From the IMG/VR virus record IMGVR_UViG_3300020179_000067, positions 1 through 40,847 of that record: a DNA stretch of 40,847 nt. One strand, 5' to 3'. Origin of the DNA: a virus. The stretch's first letter is position 1. Every line of letters begins with the position of its first letter. Under the pieces are notes generated by a model. It had not been told where the DNA came from, searched no databases, and was given only the letters and a program-made list of their open reading frames with translations. A program made the position numbers and the translations under genes. Shown here in pieces: positions 7,754 to 16,418 of this stretch.

Positions 7754-9184
7754 TTATTTTTGCTTTCGCCGCTGAGCAGGCTTTGCCTTAGATTTTGGTT
7801 TTTTTATCGGTTTCCGCCGTTTTGCTGGGGCAACCGGCTTGGCCTTGACGGGCGCTTTTACGAGGGGTGGCAATTTGGAAGGCGCCGGCGCCGGAGTTGA
7901 TGGGGGAGGCGTCGGGGAAATGATCGGAGGTGTTTCTGGTTCTGGCAATTCGTCTGGAGGGATCAAGTAACCGAACCGGGATGCTTGCACCGTCAGCTCG
8001 CGCCGCTGGGCAATAACGTCGTCAACCCGTCCGATCCGGGTTTGTCGTCGTTTTTGTGTTTCTCCCTGCAAACGCTGCAATGGAAGCAACGCGCCGGTGG
8101 TCGGTTCAAGAAAATGCGACCAGGTTAATTGCTCTCCGGGTTTCAGCTGAGCAGTAACGGTTGCCAGCCGGCGGGCACCGACAGCCCACCGGCGCTCCTG
8201 GTCCGACGCGGTGGCAAACCAGTCGGCATAGGTGACGGGATCGGGCACTAGCTTTCGGTCATTGTCGGTAAACAGCGCTTTTGCCGCCGGGTTGTTCTCA
8301 ATATCAGGATCCACTGACAAGACGGGCGTGAGATAGCAACGGCAATTGTGCGCAACCGATCCGTCGGCTTCAAGCGGTGGCCGAGGCATTTGCGCGGTGG
8401 AGGGTTGGCCGGGGCCGGGGTTTCGGTAATAGATAGTCCCGTTGCGAGCGGCATGATGGGGGCGCACTCGCCAGTCCATTGTTGCGTGAATCTGATATCC
8501 GATGACAAGATCCCCTAGCCCATCGTATGCGGTCATTCGCGCTTCATGGGCAACGCGCATTCCCTCGGTGCGAGCGATGCGGCGGGCGGAAGTGCGGACT
8601 CTTTGCACGCTCGGCAAAATCATTCTGGCCATGCGGTCCACTGTCTGCCCCTGGCTCATGCCCTGAACCACCAGCGCCGCCAGTTGCTCGGGAGGCGCCA
8701 GCCCGCTGATGCGGGCGATTCGGGCATTCCACGTCATTCCGTTAGTCGGTTGCATGACGATTTGCGTTACGCGGTCGGCAGGCAGCGCGGGAAACAATTG
8801 AGCTTGCACCTGCCTGCGTTGCGGCTCTGTCAGCTGTCGTGCCTCTCGCAGTGATAGGGCAACCGCTAGTGCGGCTTGTGGGGTGTCGTCCAGCAAAGTG
8901 TTTGTCGTCCGGGCGTGGCTGGCGCGAGCAATGCCCGCCATTCCGTCCGCCAGCCGGTGTAACGTCAGCGAGTAAACCTCTCGCAGCCAGCCGGCGATTT
9001 TGTCAGTGGCATCGAGCGGTAAAGGCCTGGCCGCCATCAAGCGCAAAATGCGCCCCCAAACGCGCCCCACCTGGGCATCAATTGTGTCCGCGATCCGGTC
9101 GGCGTGCGCGAGTGTTCGCGCTTGCTCGATTCCCACTTGCGCCGCCGCTCGGCTATTGAACAGGGTTGCCACTGGCCGCCTCAC
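7754..9184 (-). CDS. Mu gpF-like minor head morphogenesis protein
   Basis: The product has 476 residues and starts with GTG overlapping the portal stop (GTGA). Residues about 150-290 carry the Mu F signature: RTSARRIARTEGMRVAHEAR, then MDWRVRPHHAARNG and finally VAHNCRCYL, where the 'W R ... H ... G' and 'N C R C' blocks (residues 237-248 and 280-283) define the domain. These proteins are minor capsid components injected with or bound near the portal. The C-terminal 90 residues are Pro/Lys/Ala-rich (PPSTPAPAPSKLPPLVKAPV, then a Lys-rich tail), unlike the folded part, and may bind DNA or the capsid interior. Confidence 0.85.
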   Translation of the reverse strand: MRRPVATLFNSRAAAQVGIEQARTLAHADRIADTIDAQVGRVWGRILRLMAARPLPLDATDKIAGWLREVYSLTLHRLADGMAGIARASHARTTNTLLDDTPQAALAVALSLREARQLTEPQRRQVQAQLFPALPADRVTQIVMQPTNGMTWNARIARISGLAPPEQLAALVVQGMSQGQTVDRMARMILPSVQRVRTSARRIARTEGMRVAHEARMTAYDGLGDLVIGYQIHATMDWRVRPHHAARNGTIYYRNPGPGQPSTAQMPRPPLEADGSVAHNCRCYLTPVLSVDPDIENNPAAKALFTDNDRKLVPDPVTYADWFATASDQERRWAVGARRLATVTAQLKPGEQLTWSHFLEPTTGALLPLQRLQGETQKRRQTRIGRVDDVIAQRRELTVQASRFGYLIPPDELPEPETPPIISPTPPPSTPAPAPSKLPPLVKAPVKAKPVAPAKRRKPIKKPKSKAKPAQRRKQK

Positions 9185-12100
9185 TTTTCGTCAGCGGCAT
9201 CCATCTGGCGCACAATTTTGCGCGCCCACGCATAACCTGAGTCGCCGCCCCAGCCGTGCCAGGCCTGCCAGCCGGCGCCTTGCTCATCCCATCCGGCGCC
9301 TTGCTTGTCCTTTTGGTGCCTGTCGAAAAATGCCTTCATCCGTCTGACGGTATCGGGAGACAGCTTGGAGCCGTTGGCGAGGTCGCGCGCCCTTGCAATT
9401 CCTACGGGAGTCATTCCGCGCTGGCTTGCCGGTTTGCTCTTTCGCACTTCCAGGGACCGGTTTGCCGCCGCCCTGGCGCCCTTTGGCGGCGTAAAATCTA
9501 TGTGATCGTATTTTCCGCCTTCGGCTTCCTGCGCTTGCTGAAATGCGTCCTTGTCGGGGTAATCAGCGGAGCCTTTGCGTGCTCGCCGCTCTCCACGCTT
9601 TCGCTTTGCTCGAATGTTTGCCCATAGGCCGGGCTTTTCGTTTGCTTCGTTTGCACGTTTTCGGCGTTTTCCTTTGCTCTCCTCCGCTGACCAGTCGCGC
9701 CCTGAATACTCGTCATCGCCAGGAAGAATGCCGCCGAACGGGTCCTCAGGGGAATCGTCTTTTCGCATACCAGGGAGGTCCCACGCGTCGTCCAGGGCTT
9801 TGCGGTATATTTCTTCTCGGTTGGGAGGCCGGAGCCCTTTACGCGGGTTAATGATGTCCAGTATTCGTTGCCCGTTGTCGCCGGTTTCCCCACCGACGTA
9901 CCCTTGCCCCTTGACATATGTTGCGGCCCGCCTGGTGTCGTCGTTGCCATAGATTCCCTGGTCCGATAACAATCCCCCCGTAACGTATTCGCTGCCCGAC
10001 GCGGACAGTGACGCCTGTATCTGGTCGTATCCTGGTATGCTTTCCCACTCGTCCTTGTCCCAACCTTTCCACCTGGCGCTTGGAATTGGCTTGCCGGTGA
10101 ACGACCGGAACAACCGGCGCACCTCGGCTCTCATTTTTAGTTTGAGCTGATACTTTTCGTTTTCCGCGCGGTATTGCTCTCTCGCGTGGTCCAGCACGCC
10201 TTCGGGATCCAAGCCGGCTTCAGCAGCGTCGGCCATTAGCTTTTTCTCGGAAGGCAACGTCGGCCGGGCCCGTTTTTTTCTGGCCGGTTTCTCTGGCTCA
10301 GCCGGCGCCGGCTCAGGCTTTGCCGGCTCTGGTTCCGGCTCTGGCGCTGGCGCGGGCTCAGGCTCGGGGGTGACTGATTTTGGCGGCTGCGTGTCTTTGC
10401 CGAATATGGTGCCCTGGGCCGGTACGGGGTCGTCTCCTATGCGTTGCTGCTTTTTGATTTCGTTGGGCTTTTTGCCCATCATGTGCGCGGGCCCTTTGGT
10501 GATGTTTCCGTCGCCGTCGATATAGACGGCAACGCCGCCGCGCTTCACGGCACCCTCGCCGTCCTCTCGGTTGCGCGTGGCTTGGGCGCCGATAGTTACC
10601 CACCGCCCGTCCTCGGTTATGCCCCATACTGGCGTGCCGCCTTCAGGCAATTCACCCAGGGAGGAGTCCGGTGGCAACTGGTCCGGGCTTGTGGGCAATT
10701 GCGCTCCAGTGCCAAGCTCCTGCCGCGCCTCTTGCTGGTTCTGCATCTCCTCGTCCCAATCCAGCCCGATTTCGTGGGCAATTGTTTGCGGCGACTTGAC
10801 CCCGAGCGTCGCATAAACCTGGTTGGCCTGGGCTTCTTGCGCCTTGTCTCGTGTCTCGACGCTCGGCGCCGTGACTTGTACATGGATCAGATCCAGTATA
10901 TTTCGCGGCAGTTTGCCCGCTTTTGCCGCTGTCTCCAGCACCGCGTAAATAACTCGGCAGAACGGCCGTTCGTAAAACTTCTGCAGCCTCAGGCATGTGC
11001 GCAAAAACGGGCTTTCGGCTGTCAAACTGCTGGCGTAATTATTGTTGGAGGCGTTGGAGCTGACGAGCCATTCCGGTGCATTGTGACGGTTGCCAGCGGA
11101 GCGCAAAAGCGCTTGAAAGATTTCCAGGTGAGCGCTTGCATTGTTCGCTCCGGGTGGAGGGACGTAATTCATCCCCTTCGGTATGTCGAGGAAGGATCCC
11201 GATTGAATCGTCTGGTAATCGGTTTCTTTGCTGGTGATCGGTGATACCGTTGAATAGTCAATTTGTTGCTGCGTGAACGTCTCGACCTGGTTCAGGTTGG
11301 CGGTGTCGTGCTGCCGAATGCCGGCGATCGCTGCTTGCACCGCCGCGCCTTCGCCCATGTTGGCGCGCAATTTCCCCGCAATGAGAAACGCATCGCACGT
11401 ATCGTAACTGAAATCCGTTAACCCTCTTTTGATTGCGCGCTTTACGTTGCACTTAATATGAACCACATTCTCCGCATTTACTTCTTCGCCGAGTGTGGCG
11501 CCGGATTCAGCGCTTTCCCCGCCTGGCGCAAGATAGTGGACGTAATACGCCTGAATCTCAAATACATCGTCCGGGTCCGTCTTGATGCCGTAAGACCAGT
11601 TTGGTAACGTGCTTCCAGGCGGCTGGAACACTTGCTCTGGCTCGATAGTCCGCACATGCAGCTTTCCATTCCCTTGCGGGAACAACCGCAAAAACGCTTC
11701 GCCATCTTCTCGGGACCGCCAGAACAGCTCTTGCTCCATTTCCGCCCAACTGTTGTCCTCGCAAAACTCATCAATTGCATTTTGTGCCTGGGTGATAAGC
11801 TCGTCGGAAATATCGGCGCCGTCCTTCGCCGCAACCTTGTAGCTGTATCCGGTTCCGATGACATACGAACACAGCCCATTCAGTAGCCCCTGGGCGTTGG
11901 GCGACATGGTTGTAACCATTCGCGCTTGCGCTCGAAGAAGGGACAGCTGTTGCTCACTGGACCAGAACGGGAAGTTTCCTCCATACCTTCTGTCGGTCGG
12001 CTGGCTGATGGGGTAAGTGAGCACCCCACCGTCACGATATCGGGCCAGCACGTCCGCATACGCGGTCATCCAGTAATCCTGGTTGGCATACGATTCCATC

Positions 12101-12225
12101 ACTTTTTGCGCGCGTTTCAGCCGCTGCAACTTTAATTGCTCCTCCAGTTCCTCGCGTTGCTGGCGAGGCGTCGGCTGCGCGTCGGGTTTTTTTTTGCTTC
12201 CAAATAGTCGCTCGAACCATGTCAT
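9181..12225 (-). CDS. portal protein with long C-terminal extension
   Basis: The product has 1014 residues, about twice a usual portal. Residues 1-520 are the portal, with a Trp-rich N-terminus, SPNAQGLLNGLCSYVIGTG, DEFCEDNSWAEMEQELFWRS, VRTIEPEQVF and HLEIFQALLRSAGNRHNAPE. Residues about 600-680 are a Pro/Glu/Ala/Lys linker and 690-900 are charged and probably disordered. Residues about 930-1010 hold a compact domain (TPVGIARARDLANGSKLSPD, RRMKAFFDRH, WHGWGGDSGYAWARKIV) that occurs on phage head proteins as the 'S..T..RM..FF.RH...K' plus 'W.LWGGD.G..WA' module. The start overlaps the terminase stop (ATGA). The large extension could be a fused internal protein. Confidence 0.85.
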   Translation of the reverse strand: MTWFERLFGSKKKPDAQPTPRQQREELEEQLKLQRLKRAQKVMESYANQDYWMTAYADVLARYRDGGVLTYPISQPTDRRYGGNFPFWSSEQQLSLLRAQARMVTTMSPNAQGLLNGLCSYVIGTGYSYKVAAKDGADISDELITQAQNAIDEFCEDNSWAEMEQELFWRSREDGEAFLRLFPQGNGKLHVRTIEPEQVFQPPGSTLPNWSYGIKTDPDDVFEIQAYYVHYLAPGGESAESGATLGEEVNAENVVHIKCNVKRAIKRGLTDFSYDTCDAFLIAGKLRANMGEGAAVQAAIAGIRQHDTANLNQVETFTQQQIDYSTVSPITSKETDYQTIQSGSFLDIPKGMNYVPPPGANNASAHLEIFQALLRSAGNRHNAPEWLVSSNASNNNYASSLTAESPFLRTCLRLQKFYERPFCRVIYAVLETAAKAGKLPRNILDLIHVQVTAPSVETRDKAQEAQANQVYATLGVKSPQTIAHEIGLDWDEEMQNQQEARQELGTGAQLPTSPDQLPPDSSLGELPEGGTPVWGITEDGRWVTIGAQATRNREDGEGAVKRGGVAVYIDGDGNITKGPAHMMGKKPNEIKKQQRIGDDPVPAQGTIFGKDTQPPKSVTPEPEPAPAPEPEPEPAKPEPAPAEPEKPARKKRARPTLPSEKKLMADAAEAGLDPEGVLDHAREQYRAENEKYQLKLKMRAEVRRLFRSFTGKPIPSARWKGWDKDEWESIPGYDQIQASLSASGSEYVTGGLLSDQGIYGNDDTRRAATYVKGQGYVGGETGDNGQRILDIINPRKGLRPPNREEIYRKALDDAWDLPGMRKDDSPEDPFGGILPGDDEYSGRDWSAEESKGKRRKRANEANEKPGLWANIRAKRKRGERRARKGSADYPDKDAFQQAQEAEGGKYDHIDFTPPKGARAAANRSLEVRKSKPASQRGMTPVGIARARDLANGSKLSPDTVRRMKAFFDRHQKDKQGAGWDEQGAGWQAWHGWGGDSGYAWARKIVRQMDAADEK

Positions 12226-13721
12226 GCTCGGATTCTCCGCACGATTTGCTGCGAGGATACTTTTCCGTTATACAGCTCGATCATACACCGAACCGCCATT
12301 TCGAGGGCATCCGGGCCGTCGTCATGCGTCGCAACCGGGAAGTCTTTCAGCTGGTCAATTAACAATTTGGTCCCTGAGCAATTTGCCTTGAACCGGATTT
12401 GTCGGCCCTCCAGGTATGGGCCTAACCTTCGTATGCGTATAGGTTTGCTCACCAGGTTATTGATTTGTACCAGTGGCAACGCGACGTTCATTGCCCGCGC
12501 TTTTGCAGACATTTGCGTCGCTAGTAACTCTTGGAATTGGTTCGACTCGACACCGAATACGTCGGGCTTAAACTTTGCGGCGTGAGTCAGCGCGTCGTCA
12601 ATGATTTGCTCTGACGGGCGCCTGGCAAGATCAGCCTGACAATACAGCGTCCCATCGGAAGCGCGGCCGAGCAATACGATAGCGGAGTAATCCCCCTGCC
12701 TGCCGTCACGCCCTTTACTCGGGTCGACCGCAATCGTTCTGATGGAGCATGCCGGCCATTCGTCAAAAAACAGGTCGCGCCCTTCCGTGTATGCCGCCGG
12801 CCACTCGACACCACCGCCGGCCCGTGGCGTCTGCTGATACAGCGCCGCCCAATCATAGGCACCGATAGATGCACGAACTCGGTGTAAATCATTTTCGGAA
12901 AACATTTCCGGCCACAGCGCTTCCCCTGGCGCTCTGCGGTCGTACGGCACCGGAACATCCTCGGCAAGCGCTGGAAAGTTAATCACCTCCCACTGGTCGG
13001 CGGCCGGGTCGTTCTGGCTTGCCGAGATGAGCCGGCCTGCCAGATCGTCCGAATGCCAGCGCGTCATGACGACGAGTATGCGCGCGTCTGGTGATTGCCG
13101 GGTATACAGCGTGGACGTGTACCAGTCCCATATTTTATTGCGGTATGTCACTGAGTCTGCTTCTTCACGATTTTTGATGGGGTCATCTACAATCAGCCAC
13201 CGGGCGCCCATGCCCGTGATGCCCCCACCTACGCCGGATGAGCGGTAAGATCCCTTTTTGCCGACAATCTCGAATACGTCGCTATTTCGCAACCAGGATC
13301 CCGACGTGGTCCGCGCGTTCGATTCATTCAGCTTGGACTCGGGAAATAGTATGCCGTACTCGGGGGAGGTCATGATGCGCTGGCAATCCCGATTCATTCG
13401 GGAGGCAAGCTCAGCTGAGTAAGAGCTGGCAATCACCGTGCAATCGGGATCCTGGCCCAGCAGCAACGCAGGAAGGCGCCGGCTGATTAACTCGCTTTTA
13501 CCGTGCCTCGGCGGCATGGACACGATGAGCCGGCGGAGGCTTCCACTCATCATGCGACATATAGCGTCATTCATGTACTGGTGGTGCCAGCCCGGAACGT
13601 AATCGGGCATTGTAAACCTGGAAAACTCAATCAGGTCTGTTCTAGCTCGCCTCCTCCGGAGTAACTGGTTTGCTGCTTCGGCCCGCTTGCTCCTCCCTGA
13701 CGATGGCAACAAGCTCGTCAT
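12222..13721 (-). CDS. terL: terminase large subunit
   Basis: The product has 499 residues. The N-terminal ATPase shows Walker A MPPRHGKS (69-76), Walker B WLIVDD (175-180) and the coupling motif VMTRWHSDDL near 219-227. The C-terminal RNase H-like nuclease shows AVDPSKG (Asp333), GVESN (Glu392) and DDGPDALEMA (Asp467-471). This is the headful-type terminase family with a conserved C-terminal nuclease domain. ATG 13721 lies 80 bases inside the small-subunit gene, behind GGAGAG. No closer ATG exists before the conserved core, so this long overlap is probably real. It packages DNA by powering translocation and cutting concatemers. Confidence 0.93.
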   Translation of the reverse strand: MTSLLPSSGRSKRAEAANQLLRRRRARTDLIEFSRFTMPDYVPGWHHQYMNDAICRMMSGSLRRLIVSMPPRHGKSELISRRLPALLLGQDPDCTVIASSYSAELASRMNRDCQRIMTSPEYGILFPESKLNESNARTTSGSWLRNSDVFEIVGKKGSYRSSGVGGGITGMGARWLIVDDPIKNREEADSVTYRNKIWDWYTSTLYTRQSPDARILVVMTRWHSDDLAGRLISASQNDPAADQWEVINFPALAEDVPVPYDRRAPGEALWPEMFSENDLHRVRASIGAYDWAALYQQTPRAGGGVEWPAAYTEGRDLFFDEWPACSIRTIAVDPSKGRDGRQGDYSAIVLLGRASDGTLYCQADLARRPSEQIIDDALTHAAKFKPDVFGVESNQFQELLATQMSAKARAMNVALPLVQINNLVSKPIRIRRLGPYLEGRQIRFKANCSGTKLLIDQLKDFPVATHDDGPDALEMAVRCMIELYNGKVSSQQIVRRIRA

Positions 13722-14055
13722 CGGTCATGCTCTCCAGGCTGCTGACAGTTACCTTCGTCGTTTGCTGAACTTCCGTCCTCTCCACATACCCACGATTTTT
13801 TGCCTGGCATTTCAGGTAAAAACAGACCGCCCACGCCTCCCCTTGCAAAATAGCTCGATTCAGCGCTGACTCCGCATTGTCTGTCATGCTCTCGCGGAGA
13901 TCGTTTTTCGCCTCCTGCAACTTGGGGCTCTTTGCAATCCTTTGCTCTACACGTCTGCGAGTGTACCCTAGCGCACGCGCTGCAGCCGATACATTTCCCA
14001 TCGACGCTTCCAGCGCCGCCAGCAATTGTTTGTCAGTTTTGCGCGCTTGCGGCAT
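13642..14055 (-). CDS. terS: terminase small subunit
   Basis: The product has 137 residues. Residues 8-50 form a helix-turn-helix (QLLAALEASMGNVSAAARAL, RRRVEQRIAKSPKL) for DNA recognition. Next comes a helical stretch with AILQGEAWAVCFYLKCQAKN and RGYVER, the signature shared by many phage small terminases in which a 'G...A..F.LK..gp...Y..R' block mediates oligomer formation. The C-terminus (SMTDDELVAIVREEQA) would contact the large subunit. It overlaps both neighbours: 80 bases with the large subunit and 23 bases with the ParB-like gene. Confidence 0.85.
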   Translation of the reverse strand: MPQARKTDKQLLAALEASMGNVSAAARALGYTRRRVEQRIAKSPKLQEAKNDLRESMTDNAESALNRAILQGEAWAVCFYLKCQAKNRGYVERTEVQQTTKVTVSSLESMTDDELVAIVREEQAGRSSKPVTPEEAS

Positions 14056-14758
14056 CGTCGCCTTCCTTCAGTTGCGAAACCTGCGAAGTATACTTGGCCT
14101 TTACCCGGGCCTGCGAAATCGTCACCCATGCCCGCTGATACCCCGCATCAGCAAATAGTTTACTAAATCCAGTGATATGCTTCAGTCTAACCAGCTCTTC
14201 CGCCTCCATGCCTAGCTCGTTACATATATCAGCATCCTCCCAGCCATTCTCCAACATGGAAAATACCATGTTTGCCATTCCGGATACGCTGTGCTTTCCT
14301 CTTGCTCGGTTGTGGCGGACCGTGCTGGCCATTCGGTGGTTCATGTCAGCGCTGATGACGACGATCGGCAACAGCCCGTGATTCCGTTCAAGGATATCCG
14401 GATTTACTTTCGCGGTGTAGTACCGGTGAAATCCGTCCACGATGACGTATTTTTGTTTTTCGTCGTCCCATATTGTCACCACCGGCTGAGTGTACCCATC
14501 GTGAAGAATGGACGTATAAAGCAGCTTCATTTCAATGCGAGCGACCGAATTCGGGTTGTAATCATTCGGGGAAACCATGTCGATTGGCACCCACCGCACC
14601 AGGTCGATCGGCTGCGATCGCGTCGGCGAGAGCTCGTGAAGGGATTGCCGGGCTTGCCGCAAAAACTCCCTTTTGTCGGAAGCCTGGTCGTATAACTTTT
14701 GTATTTCAGACAGCACGAATGCCTCCTCTGACTCCAGCGCCGCGTGAATACGACCCAT
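14033..14758 (-). CDS. IbrB-like ParB/sulfiredoxin-fold protein
   Basis: The product has 241 residues. A ParB N-terminal-like domain lies at about 55-150: VPIDMVSPNDYNPN, EMKLLYTSILHDGYTQPVVT and VIVDGFHRY (107-113) match the box I/II pattern of this fold, with DGFHR as the nucleotide-binding signature. The following helical region ends in KLFADAGYQRAWVTIS. The order, an upstream PAPS-reductase-like gene with an overlapping reading frame, is the IbrA-IbrB arrangement first seen in E. coli and found in many phages. It overlaps the upstream gene by 53 bases and the small terminase by 23. It may act as an NTP-dependent partner of the IbrA-like protein; the substrate is unknown. Confidence 0.75.
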   Translation of the reverse strand: MGRIHAALESEEAFVLSEIQKLYDQASDKREFLRQARQSLHELSPTRSQPIDLVRWVPIDMVSPNDYNPNSVARIEMKLLYTSILHDGYTQPVVTIWDDEKQKYVIVDGFHRYYTAKVNPDILERNHGLLPIVVISADMNHRMASTVRHNRARGKHSVSGMANMVFSMLENGWEDADICNELGMEAEELVRLKHITGFSKLFADAGYQRAWVTISQARVKAKYTSQVSQLKEGDDAASAQN

Positions 14759-15821
14759 ACACAGACCGGAATGGGGTGAGCTTGGTGCCCTCCAGGTCGT
14801 TCACTAACATCATGGAAATCTGCACTTTTACCAGGCGATCCATCGCCGGCTGATGTCGCGAGTAATTAGCGTCGTATGTTTGGAATTGTTTTCGGTAGTG
14901 CTCCCTGCTCTCAGGAGCAACAATCGTATTTAGAATATGGTCCCGATACTCCCACCAGTCCGAAAACATCCACGGAAGCTCCTTCGGGCAGTACCATGAG
15001 CTTTGCATCTGGTTCACGGTATTCACTCCGGCCAACCGGCGAGTTACCGCGTTCCACGTTTGCGGCTCAAGCTCCTGCAAGTATGTCAAAAACTCGGTGG
15101 CCGTCTCATGGTGCAAATTAGAGACTCGCATACTTCTTAGCGGAACTCCGTATTGATACATTTGGTCGTACAGAGCGCAATACGCCCACCTATGCGATTC
15201 GATGGCATGCCAGACGTCCGTGTAAGACCAGTCATAGATGGGATAGAAAGTGTAATGGGGCAACTTGGGATCCAAGCGTTTGCCCCATGTCTCCCCCTGG
15301 TACGTATTGGCTACGGTGAGCGCGCGTAACCTCGCCGGGCTTTCTTCGGCGCGCACTCCTCCCAGGATGGCGACGGGCTCGGCGCGAAAATACGCTTTCG
15401 GGAAACGAGAGAATGCCCTCGAAAACCGATCAGTGCCGAGTACGTTTTCCGTGTAACTGTTCGGCTCTTGCGGGCGTATCCACTCGGCACCTGGCTCCCA
15501 GCAATGCAACCAAGGATCCGTTTGCGACGTCGAGTTAAACAGCTTGATTGGTATTTGCAGCCAGTATGGGTTCACTCGCGGGTTGCTCATCACGTCCCGA
15601 ATGTAATCAATTGCAGTTTGCCACTCCGCCTCCTGGTCGATGAACACGACGGGCAGCCGGTCAATTTTTTTCTCTCGCGCAACATCCAGCGCGAGGTTCA
15701 GAATTACCGTTGAATCCTTTCCACCCGAGAAAGCAACTATGACGTTTTGGAACTTGTCGAACACCCACCGTATTCTTCGGTATGCGGCTTCCAGAACATT
15801 CTCGTTCAAGTAAATCCTCAT
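14706..15821 (-). CDS. IbrA-like PAPS reductase / PP-loop ATPase family protein
   Basis: The product has 371 residues. The PP-loop FSGGKDSTVI (31-40) binds ATP for adenylation chemistry. It is followed by VVFIDQEAEWQTAIDYI, GGVRAEESPAR and YPIYDWSYTDVWHAI, the conserved order of PAPS-reductase-family enzymes (SGGKDS, D-x-E, R-x-x-E-S, P-x-x-x-W). The C-terminal part (WMFSDWWEYRDHI) is the extension typical of IbrA-like proteins. It partners with the adjacent ParB-like protein. The family includes sulfur-activating enzymes and DndC-type phosphorothioation proteins; which chemistry occurs here cannot be told. The start overlaps the upstream stop (ATGA at 15821-15818). Confidence 0.82.
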   Translation of the reverse strand: MRIYLNENVLEAAYRRIRWVFDKFQNVIVAFSGGKDSTVILNLALDVAREKKIDRLPVVFIDQEAEWQTAIDYIRDVMSNPRVNPYWLQIPIKLFNSTSQTDPWLHCWEPGAEWIRPQEPNSYTENVLGTDRFSRAFSRFPKAYFRAEPVAILGGVRAEESPARLRALTVANTYQGETWGKRLDPKLPHYTFYPIYDWSYTDVWHAIESHRWAYCALYDQMYQYGVPLRSMRVSNLHHETATEFLTYLQELEPQTWNAVTRRLAGVNTVNQMQSSWYCPKELPWMFSDWWEYRDHILNTIVAPESREHYRKQFQTYDANYSRHQPAMDRLVKVQISMMLVNDLEGTKLTPFRSVYGSYSRGAGVRGGIRAV

Positions 15822-16417
15822 CTGGAATACTCACGTATAAGCACCCCGGATGGCAACCCGTCTATTTCAGGCTGTTGAAATGTGGCCGATTGCCGAAACC
15901 TAGAGCGCTTTCGGTCAATCTCAGAAACTAATGGTAAATGATCGCATAAACTCGGAACGTGGTTCCAATAACGTAACTTGTGAAGCTGCATATAATCACC
16001 CATGAGTAAATCGTATCCGGTGGGGTCCGTTTGCCACCTGGGATGATCTTTTGAAAACTCCAAAAGCGCTTTGCTCATTCCAGCGGGAAAGTATACCGCC
16101 AGGTTTCCGCAAAAACTTTTGCCCGACCTGTACCTAGAGCCAATAGCGAGGTCATCTTTTACGCGAGAGTGAAACTGAATTAAATCCATTGGGTGCGTAG
16201 AAATTATTTGCAACACCGTTTTACAAAATCCTTTGCAGAGGATTATGTCGTCCTCAACGACGACAACCGCATCGCTTCCGGCCGCCTCAAGCACGCTTAA
16301 CCAGGTCAGCCGAGCGGATCGGTGCTGATCCCATACCACCTCCAGCCCTGGAATGTGGCGCCGCAAGTATTCGACTATATGTGCCCGCGTCTGAATTGCC
16401 TGGCAAAGAAAGCGCAT
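15818..16417 (-). CDS. glycosyltransferase-like protein (GT25-like)
   Basis: The product has 199 residues. AVVVVEDDIILCKGFC (about 50-65) holds the Asp-x-Asp-like acidic cluster of GT-A-fold enzymes, here Glu-Asp-Asp preceded by a hydrophobic strand. Further blocks are FCGNLAVYFPAGMSKALLE and VPSLCDHLPLVSEI...RQSATF; the last resembles the 'PSLVQH...S..G....RQS.TF' ending of phage-encoded GT25-like proteins. The ribosome-binding site GGAGG lies 6 bases before ATG 16417. It is sandwiched between ParB-like and IbrA-like genes, so DNA or base glycosylation is a candidate, but virion or cell-surface glycosylation is also possible. Confidence 0.65.
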   Translation of the reverse strand: MRFLCQAIQTRAHIVEYLRRHIPGLEVVWDQHRSARLTWLSVLEAAGSDAVVVVEDDIILCKGFCKTVLQIISTHPMDLIQFHSRVKDDLAIGSRYRSGKSFCGNLAVYFPAGMSKALLEFSKDHPRWQTDPTGYDLLMGDYMQLHKLRYWNHVPSLCDHLPLVSEIDRKRSRFRQSATFQQPEIDGLPSGVLIREYSR

Positions 16418-16418
16418 T

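Noticed and set aside
10444-11244. 266-codon open frame on the plus strand
   Set aside because: Antisense of the portal gene, with no recognisable domain and no context on the plus strand.
13642-13721. A shorter large terminase starting after the small subunit stop
   Set aside because: The first 35 residues contain no later ATG before the conserved region, and GGAGAG precedes ATG 13721, so the 80-base overlap is retained.
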